DNA of 5,142 nt, from contig CALCXL010000831.1 in NCBI GenBank assembly GCA_937907595.1, forward strand, positions 1-5,142, in the 5' to 3' direction. Under the pieces are notes generated by a model. The model ran no database searches. It worked only from the letters and a program-made list of their open reading frames with translations, and had not been told where the DNA came from. Source of the DNA: an uncultured Pseudomonadota bacterium (lineage in GTDB: Bacteria > Myxococcota_A > UBA796 > UBA9615). The position numbers were made by a program, and so were the translations under genes. This document shows positions 1 to 4,411 of this stretch, one piece after another; position 1 is the first letter of the stretch, and each line of letters starts with the position of its first letter.

Positions 1-247
1 CGTCGGGGGTGGCGTCGTCGTCGTCGGGGGTGGCGTCGTCGTCGTCGGTGGAGTCGTCGTCGTCGGCCGGGGCGCAGAACGTGAAGATCAGGCAGCCCTC
101 GTCGTCGCAGTCGATGTCGCCGTCGCCGTCGTTGTCCGCGCCGTCCAGGCAGGAGGTGGCCGACTCGCCCTCCACGCCGCCGTCGCTGTTCGTGAGGCAG
201 CCGGCCAGGAGGAGCGCGAGCAGGGGCGACAGGCGGGCAGGGGACAT
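1..247 (-). CDS. Asp-rich exported lipoprotein, N-terminal part (runs off left edge)
   Basis: Seen: an open frame of 82 codons from an ATG at 247-245 to the window edge, with no stop. The N-terminus has one Arg, a run of Leu/Ala and a perfect lipobox, LLAGC, with the lipidated Cys at residue 17, so the mature protein should be membrane-anchored (residue +2 is Leu, not Asp, consistent with outer-membrane sorting under the E. coli rule). Residues 33-52 are a Cys- and Asp-rich segment (C33, DGADNDGDGDID, C47, C52, then C58) like the short calcium-loop motifs common in myxobacterial secreted proteins. From residue 62 there is a low-complexity linker of DDDDST followed by DDDDATP heptads. The start is supported by GGGAG at 260-256, 8 bases before the ATG. 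Known: such linkers normally tether a globular C-terminal domain, which lies outside the window. The function is unknown. The lipoprotein call is firm; the calcium-binding idea is inference. Confidence 0.88.
   Translation of the reverse strand, partial: MSPARLSPLLALLLAGCLTNSDGGVEGESATSCLDGADNDGDGDIDCDDEGCLIFTFCAPADDDDSTDDDDATPDDDDATPD
2..64 (-). repeat. In-frame tandem repeat encoding DDDDATP heptads
   Basis: On the coding (minus) strand, residues 62-82 read DDDDST, then DDDDATP twice, then the first Asp of another copy. At DNA level this is a 21-bp unit made of four GAC codons plus GCCACCCCC, with an inner GAC trinucleotide run. The first copy is a 6-codon variant lacking the Pro codon. All units are multiples of three, so copy-number change would alter the linker length without breaking the frame. 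The array continues past the left edge, so its full size cannot be seen. Confidence 0.9.
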
Positions 248-295
248 GCGGCGAACTCCCGAAGGTGCCGGCCCGATGGTGGCCGATGTCCGTCG

Positions 296-325
296 ATCGT
301 AGCCCACCCGCGGGGCGCGGACCAA
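296..325 (-). promoter_or_regulatory. Putative sigma-70-type promoter of the Asp-rich lipoprotein gene
   Basis: On the minus strand, TACGAT (301-296) matches TATAAT at 4 of 6 positions and is preceded, with an 18-bp spacer, by TTGGTC (325-320), which keeps the TTG of the -35 consensus. Transcription would begin near 289, giving a leader of about 40 bases that contains the GGGAG ribosome site at 260-256. It is the most AT-containing patch of this gap. This is a pattern match only; the -35 half is weak. Confidence 0.4.
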
Positions 326-347
326 TGCGCCGTCGCGCCCGGGTGGG
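303..347. repeat. Imperfect palindrome / stem-loop in the gap downstream of the membrane-protein gene
   Basis: CCCACCCG at 303-310 is perfectly complementary to CGGGTGGG at 340-347. Inside it GGCGC (314-318) pairs with GCGCC (335-339), leaving a 3-base bulge at 311-313 and a 16-base loop at 319-334. There is no T-run on either side, so it is not a standard intrinsic terminator, although it lies 35-80 bases past the stop of the membrane-protein gene. Its foot abuts the putative -10 of the lipoprotein promoter and its loop contains the putative -35, so it could equally be an operator. In such GC-rich DNA some of this pairing is expected by chance. Confidence 0.35.
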
Positions 348-381
348 GACCGGGGATCGCCTTCGGGAGGGGCCCTGGGGA

Positions 382-1440
382 TCAGGGGCGGGGGCGTCGG
401 CGCGGCGCGAGGGGCGACAGGAACATCGCCAGCGCGAAGGCCAGTGCGCCCAGCACATCCGGGTCCTGGGGGCCGCTTGGGTGCAGCAGATCCTGCACCA
501 GGGGCTCCAGGGGCACGCCGTCGACCAGGTGCTGGACCAGGACGCCGAACGCCAGCAGGGCGACGCCGGACACGAGGGAGGCGGCCAGGCGGGCGGGCCA
601 GGCGGAGCGCCGGGCCCAACCCGCGACCAACCACAGCAGCAGGGTGGCCGCGGGCCAGGTGGTGGGGCCCAGGCCCAGGCTGTGCCAGGGGAGGTGGAGC
701 CAGGCCGCCCAGCGCGCGCCGCCGGCCGCCGTCATGGCCGGGGAGAGCAGGGGGAGCAGCGACAGGAGCGCGCAGAGCCAGCCGATGCGGCGGAGGCGGC
801 GCGGTCCCAGCTTGCCCGCCTTGCCGCGGGCCTCCAGGAAGTCCAGTCGTTGAAGCTGCCAGGCCACGCCGACGAAGCCGACGAGCACCAGGGTGCGCAG
901 GGGGCCGTCGCGCGGGACGTGGCCGAAGCCTCCGGACACCAGCAGCTCGGGCGCGTTGATCCAGGCGTCGCGGGGCAGGGCGGCGAGGGTGGCGCCGCCG
1001 AACAGCTCGTCCAGGCGCAGGAAGCCGGTGCCCCACACCGCCACGGCGACGGCCACCACCAGGTCGTGCAGCCAGAACACCAGGGAGGCGCCGATGATCC
1101 CGCCGGCCAGGCCGACGATCGCGAGCGGGGAGCCCCCGAGCCCGGCCGCCCCGCCGAGGCCCAGGGCGAGCACCCAGAAGCCGAAGCCGCCCAGCAGCAG
1201 GGCCATGACCCGCTCGGCGGAGCTGGCCAGGACGCCCAGCAGCGCCGCGCCGACGATCGCGCCGATCAGAGCGGCCCCGGTTCCGCCCACCGCCAGGCCG
1301 CCCAGGGTCCATCCCCACAGCCCGCCGAGGACGAACCCCAGCCACGCGACCGCGCCGCGGAACAGGGTCAGGCCGTAGAGCACCGCAGCCAGGGTGCCCG
1401 CGGCGGCCAGCAGGGCCAGCAGGGTGTCGGTGGGGTTCAT
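382..1440 (-). CDS. Multi-pass inner-membrane protein, TM198/DUF4203-like N-terminal half
   Basis: Seen: 352 residues from ATG (1440-1438) to TGA (384-382), with about ten hydrophobic segments at roughly 6-26, 30-50, 53-73, 78-100, 105-140 (long, probably split, carrying H125-D126), 181-198, 219-240, 260-276, 286-308 and 328-345. Basic clusters at 205-219 (RGKAGKLGPRRLRR), 278-284 and the RRRPRP tail mark probable cytoplasmic loops and a cytoplasmic C-terminus. The Gly-rich first 140 residues, with a YGLTLFRG motif and GFVLGGLWGW, resemble the TM198/TM7S3 (DUF4203) fold, a family without an established biochemical activity; this is a recalled resemblance, not a search result. No catalytic motif is evident, and the C-terminal half is not recognised. 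No Shine-Dalgarno sequence precedes the ATG. The lipoprotein gene lies 134 bp downstream on the same strand but seems to have its own promoter. Confidence is high for a membrane protein and modest for the family. Confidence 0.85.
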   Translation of the reverse strand: MNPTDTLLALLAAAGTLAAVLYGLTLFRGAVAWLGFVLGGLWGWTLGGLAVGGTGAALIGAIVGAALLGVLASSAERVMALLLGGFGFWVLALGLGGAAGLGGSPLAIVGLAGGIIGASLVFWLHDLVVAVAVAVWGTGFLRLDELFGGATLAALPRDAWINAPELLVSGGFGHVPRDGPLRTLVLVGFVGVAWQLQRLDFLEARGKAGKLGPRRLRRIGWLCALLSLLPLLSPAMTAAGGARWAAWLHLPWHSLGLGPTTWPAATLLLWLVAGWARRSAWPARLAASLVSGVALLAFGVLVQHLVDGVPLEPLVQDLLHPSGPQDPDVLGALAFALAMFLSPLAPRRRPRP

Positions 1441-1446
1441 GGGGGG

Positions 1447-1452
1447 ACTCTA
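1447..1452 (-). promoter_or_regulatory. Possible -10 element of a leaderless transcript for the membrane-protein gene
   Basis: On the minus strand TAGAGT (1452-1447) ends exactly 6 bases before the ATG, so it occupies -12 to -7 relative to the A of the start codon. That is where a -10 hexamer sits if transcription starts on the start codon itself. The six bases between are all C, and no ribosome site is present, which fits a leaderless message. The -35 region is poor (ATGACG at a long spacing). Tentative. Confidence 0.25.
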
Positions 1453-1519
1453 ATCGGCCCGGGCCGCGGCTGCGTCATGAGCGGGCCCAGGCGCGCCCCC
1501 AAAACCCGGTCCGCTGCCC

Positions 1520-1565
1520 TATGGTGACGAGCCGCCTCGCTTCCGGGCGGACGAACACTGAGGAA
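1520..1565 (+). promoter_or_regulatory. Possible -10 element and ribosome site of the small exported protein gene
   Basis: TATGGT at 1520-1525 matches TATAAT at 4 of 6 positions, but no good -35 lies 16-18 bp upstream. It would start transcription near 1532 with a leader of about 40 bases. Further down, GAGGAA at 1560-1565 is a clear Shine-Dalgarno sequence with 5 bases before the ATG at 1571. The ribosome site is convincing; the promoter element is weak. Confidence 0.35.
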
Positions 1566-1570
1566 ACCCC

Positions 1571-1876
1571 ATGACCGATCGCCAGTTCAAGTCCCTCCGC
1601 GCCCTGATCGTGGGCCTCACGGCCGCCGTCCTCCTGCTCGGAGCGTCGCTGCTCGTGGGCGCCCCGGTCTCCGAAGCCCACGCCGAAGGCGCCACCACGA
1701 AGTGGACCTGCATGGTCGGCGACCGCCTGGACGATCCCGAGGACGCCGAGGACTGGAAGGGCGCCCGCTCCGCCACCCGCGCGCTCAACAAGCTGGCGTC
1801 GCACGTGCCCGCCGGCACCGTCAGCAGCTTCCACCTGGGCAACAGCGACGCGCCCATGGTCATCTGCATCAAGTAG
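1571..1876 (+). CDS. Small exported protein of unknown function, two Cys in the mature part
   Basis: Seen: 101 residues from ATG at 1571, with a strong GAGGAA ribosome site at 1560-1565, to TAG. The N-terminus has R4, K7 and R10, a hydrophobic segment at about 11-31, and A-H-A at 36-38 that fits a signal peptidase I site; without cleavage it would be a one-pass anchored protein. The mature part is about 63 residues, starts with TTKWTCMVGD (C47), has an acidic DDPEDAEDW stretch at 54-62, then a probable helix at 63-78, and ends VICIK with C99 two residues from the end. C47 and C99 could form a disulfide joining the two ends of the domain. I do not recognise a named family. It is the only plus-strand gene in the window, divergent from the membrane-protein gene (130 bp) and convergent with the beta-helix gene (33 bp), so it is its own transcription unit. 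The real-gene call rests on the ribosome site, signal peptide and coherent domain. Confidence 0.85.
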   Translation: MTDRQFKSLRALIVGLTAAVLLLGASLLVGAPVSEAHAEGATTKWTCMVGDRLDDPEDAEDWKGARSATRALNKLASHVPAGTVSSFHLGNSDAPMVICIK

Positions 1877-1909
1877 ACGACGGGGACCTGCGGCGTCGGC
1901 GCGGTCGCT

Positions 1910-4411
1910 TCACTGCACGACGTCGGCCTCGCCCACCCGCAGGCGGTACTCCAGCAGGGGGCCCAGGGGTCGGGCGGCGCTGCGGCAGGCCGGGTCGGCG
2001 CCGCTGCCGTCCAGGACCTGGGTGGTCGAAGGCGCCGCGCAGCGCTGCACGAACAGCGGCTCCCCCTCCAGGGCGCCAAAGGCCTGCGGCGCGGCCGACT
2101 GGGGGTGTGGGGCCAGGGTGGCCGCGCTGCCGTCCAGCAGGAGGGCGTCGCTGCCCAGCGCGTCGAATGAGTTGCCCTCGAGCAGCAGGCCGCTCGCGCC
2201 GTCCCAGGCGGCGACGCCCTCGGTGGCGAGCACGCCCCCGGGCGCCGCCGGCCAGCCCCCCGCGCGCTCGACCGTCGCGCCGCTGATGCGGTAGCGGCCG
2301 GGCCCGCGCAGGTAGAAGGCCGAGCCGGGCAGGTCGGAGAAGGCCGTGCCCGAGACCTCCAGCCAGGGCGGGCCGAAGGCGGACCAGGCGAGCACGCCGA
2401 CGCCGCCGCCCTCCGAGGGGTGGGGGGTGGACCCGCGGACGGAGCCCCGGATCATCTCCAGCGCTCCGTCGATGATCACCGCGCCCGCCAGGCCGTTGCC
2501 GCTCAAGGCGCAGTCGGTGAGCGTCACCGTGGCGCCCTCCACCGCGTAGGCGCCCGGGCCCTCGTTGTCGGCGATCTCCACGTCGACCAGGACGGCCTCG
2601 GCCAGCAGGTCCGCCGCCACCCCGAGGCCGCTGCGCACGTTGAGGGCCGAGCGCGTTCCGGCGATGCGCCCGCCCGTGAGCTCCACCCGCGCGCCGCTGC
2701 CCAGCACCGCCACGCCGCTGTCGTGGTTGTCCAGGATGCGGTTGTCTTCGCCGGTGACCAGCGCGCCCGCCTGGGCCAGCAGGCCGCGTCCGCCGGATCC
2801 GTCGGGGCTCATGCGGGTGCCCTGGATGAGGGAGTCGTCCAGCGCCAACGTCGACGGGCCGAGGACCTGCACGCCGTGCTCGTGGTTGTCGATGACCTCG
2901 ATGCGGAGCGCCGTCGCCGCCGCGCCGTCCTGCACCGCGACGCCGCCCCCGTGCCGGCCGTCCTCCTGGGGCAGGGTGCCTTCGATCCGCACGTCCTCCA
3001 GGTCGGCGCGGGAGCCCGGGCCCGTGACGAGCACCCCCACGCCGTGGTTGCCCACCACGGTGAGCGAGCGCCCCACCAGGGCCGCGCCCTCGCCCACGGC
3101 GATCCCCCGGCCGACGGTCGTCGGACCCGGCCGGGTGTCCCGCACCGTCACCCGCACGAGCTCGACTGCGGTGTCCTCGCCCTCGGCCCGCACCCCCTGG
3201 CCGTGGTTGCCGACGACCAGGACGTCTTCGGCATGGAGGGAGCCGCGGTTGCGCGCGCGCAGCCCCTGGCCGGCCCCCCCGTCGTCCCGGGGGATGGTGC
3301 CGCGGACCTCGCCCCCGTAGACCTCCACGCGGGAGCCCGTGCCGTCGGAGTAGACGCCGGCGTTCTGGTTGTCCTCCACCAGCACGTCGCGCAGGACGAT
3401 GTCGCCCGAGCCGAAGGCGGAGACCCCGTTGCCGCCCCGCCCCGTCGCGTCGGTCCTTGTGCCCCGCACCGCGCCCCCGCGCAGCTCGGCCTCGCTGCCC
3501 CAGCCGGAGACCTGCAGGCCGATGCCGGGGTTGTCCTCGATCAGCAGGTCGACGGCGAGCAGCGACGCGCCGCCCCCCACGAAGAGGCCCAGGGCCGCCT
3601 GGACCGGGAGCTCGCGGGTGCCGCGGACCGCCCCGCCTCGCAGGACCGCGCGGGTGCCTCCGCCGCTGATCGCCATGCCCAGCTCGTGGTTGTCCTCCAC
3701 CCGCAGATCGTCCGCCTCCAGCCGCGCCCCGCCGGCGAGTTGCACGCCGTGGCCCAGCAGCCCCTCGGCGTCGGCCTGGGTGCCGTGGATCCACAGGTCG
3801 TCGGCCAGGACCGACGTGTCGTCGTCGCGAACCACCAGCCCGAAGAGGTCGCTGTCGCGCACTTCGACGCGCTCGATGCGCAGGTCCACGCCCGCCCCGT
3901 CGGGGTCTTCGACCTGCAGGCCGCCCAGGCTGCCCTCCAGGGCGAAGCCCCCCAGGCTCATGCCCCCGCCCCGGATCGTCAGGCCGGCCGGGCGGTCGTC
4001 GGTCCCGCTGGCGTCGAGCACCACCAGCTCGCGGCAGCGGCCGACCAGCGCCAGATCCTGGTGTTCGGGCCCCAGGACCAGCGCTGCGGGGTAGCGGCCG
4101 GCCGCGAGGACCAGCTGGGAGCCCCGCGATCCGGCCAGGTCGGCGGCCTCCTGCAGATCGACGAGGGGGGCGGTGTCGGAGCCGTCGCCGCCGGGGGCCG
4201 CGGCGGGGTCAGCGTGCACGGTCGCCCCGGTTCGGGCGGCGGTGCCCCAGCGCGAGGTGCCGCAGGCCTCGGGCAGGCAGGCGCCGCTGTCGTCGTCCTG
4301 CACCTCGCCGGCGGGGCAGGGGGGCTCGTCGGGCGGGTCCTCCGGTGCCTCGCTGGGGCAGGCCGCGCCGCACAACCAGAGCGCGGCGATCGCCACGGCC
4401 CGTCGGCTCAC
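1910..4411 (-). CDS. Right-handed parallel beta-helix surface protein with 53/54-residue two-coil repeats
   Basis: Seen: 833 residues from a GTG start (4411-4409) to TGA (1912-1910). The frame stays open upstream to 5104, but that part is a shadow of the preceding gene; the GTG, overlapping the previous stop, opens directly onto a signal peptide (SRR, then hydrophobic 5-17). C18 is a possible lipidation site, though GAAC is a poor lipobox. Next come a Pro/Glu/Asp linker (20-31), a Cys motif (C32, C45, C50: CPAGEVQDDDSGACLPEACG), a cap segment (about 60-135) with GGDGS and VDLQEAADLAG as in pectate-lyase-like/DUF1565-type helices, regular repeats at about 180-640, degenerate coils to about 765, and a tail with C791 and C809. 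No catalytic triad is recognisable. Known: this fold serves as polysaccharide-acting enzymes, adhesins and structural surface proteins. Inference: an envelope-anchored or secreted binding or structural protein. It is operonic with the upstream paralogue; no terminator is evident after its stop. Confidence 0.92.
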   Translation of the reverse strand: MSRRAVAIAALWLCGAACPSEAPEDPPDEPPCPAGEVQDDDSGACLPEACGTSRWGTAARTGATVHADPAAAPGGDGSDTAPLVDLQEAADLAGSRGSQLVLAAGRYPAALVLGPEHQDLALVGRCRELVVLDASGTDDRPAGLTIRGGGMSLGGFALEGSLGGLQVEDPDGAGVDLRIERVEVRDSDLFGLVVRDDDTSVLADDLWIHGTQADAEGLLGHGVQLAGGARLEADDLRVEDNHELGMAISGGGTRAVLRGGAVRGTRELPVQAALGLFVGGGASLLAVDLLIEDNPGIGLQVSGWGSEAELRGGAVRGTRTDATGRGGNGVSAFGSGDIVLRDVLVEDNQNAGVYSDGTGSRVEVYGGEVRGTIPRDDGGAGQGLRARNRGSLHAEDVLVVGNHGQGVRAEGEDTAVELVRVTVRDTRPGPTTVGRGIAVGEGAALVGRSLTVVGNHGVGVLVTGPGSRADLEDVRIEGTLPQEDGRHGGGVAVQDGAAATALRIEVIDNHEHGVQVLGPSTLALDDSLIQGTRMSPDGSGGRGLLAQAGALVTGEDNRILDNHDSGVAVLGSGARVELTGGRIAGTRSALNVRSGLGVAADLLAEAVLVDVEIADNEGPGAYAVEGATVTLTDCALSGNGLAGAVIIDGALEMIRGSVRGSTPHPSEGGGVGVLAWSAFGPPWLEVSGTAFSDLPGSAFYLRGPGRYRISGATVERAGGWPAAPGGVLATEGVAAWDGASGLLLEGNSFDALGSDALLLDGSAATLAPHPQSAAPQAFGALEGEPLFVQRCAAPSTTQVLDGSGADPACRSAARPLGPLLEYRLRVGEADVVQ
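2492..3790 (-). repeat. Protein-level tandem repeat array: two-coil beta-helix units of 53 or 54 residues
   Basis: Residues 208-640 of the beta-helix protein contain eight aligned units. The conserved Asn is at 241, 294, 348, 402, 455, 509, 562 and 616 (spacing 53, 54, 54, 53, 54, 53, 54). The conserved Thr or equivalent of the GT motif is at 211, 265, 318, 372, 426, 479, 532 and 586. The consensus is roughly V-x-D-N-H-x-x-G-V-x-V-x-G-x-G-S, then L-x-G-G-x-V-R-G-T-R, then a Gly/charged loop ending G-x-G-V, then G-A-x-L-x-A-x-D-L. At DNA level the anchor GACAACCAC recurs (as gtggttgtc on the plus strand) every 159 or 162 bp, but the units are otherwise well diverged. Confidence 0.92.
4408..4411 (-). 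promoter_or_regulatory. GTGA start/stop overlap coupling the two beta-helix genes
   Basis: On the minus strand the upstream gene ends CCG-TGA with the stop at 4410-4408, and the downstream gene starts with GTG at 4411-4409, giving a 4-base GTGA overlap. No Shine-Dalgarno-like purine run precedes this GTG. The arrangement is the classical one for termination-reinitiation coupling, so translation of the 833-residue protein probably depends on translation of its upstream neighbour. Confidence 0.8.

Larger units (their letters stand above)
256..369. repeat. 10-bp perfect inverted repeat bracketing the intergenic promoter region
   Basis: CTCCCGAAGG at 256-265 is the exact reverse complement of CCTTCGGGAG at 360-369, with 94 bp between the arms. 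The left arm includes the ribosome-binding GGGAG of the lipoprotein gene; the right arm sits 13-22 bases beyond the stop codon of the membrane-protein gene. Neither arm extends beyond 10 bp. The function is unknown. Pairing in a read-through transcript could mask the ribosome site, but this is inference. Confidence 0.4.

Noticed and set aside
338..354. CCCGG/CCGGG hairpin as an intrinsic terminator of the membrane-protein gene
   Set aside because: The stem is only 5 bp, has no T-run, and competes with the longer 303-347 stem.
1456..1465. GGCCCGGGCC palindrome in the divergent gap as an operator
   Set aside because: A 10-bp all-GC palindrome is likely by chance at this composition, and there is no second copy near either promoter.
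265..1527. A 420-codon plus-strand open frame opposite the membrane-protein gene
   Set aside because: Its translation is low-complexity Gln/Gly/Ala/Arg with no domain or ribosome site, whereas the opposite strand gives a coherent multi-pass membrane protein.
1877..1909. Bidirectional terminator between the two convergent genes
   Set aside because: The 33 bases are GC-rich, but I found no stem longer than about 3 bp and no T-run on either strand.
1869..3794. A 641-codon minus-strand open frame in another frame of the beta-helix gene
   Set aside because: Its translation is Arg/Gly/Pro-rich with no structure, and the periodic repeats belong to the other frame.
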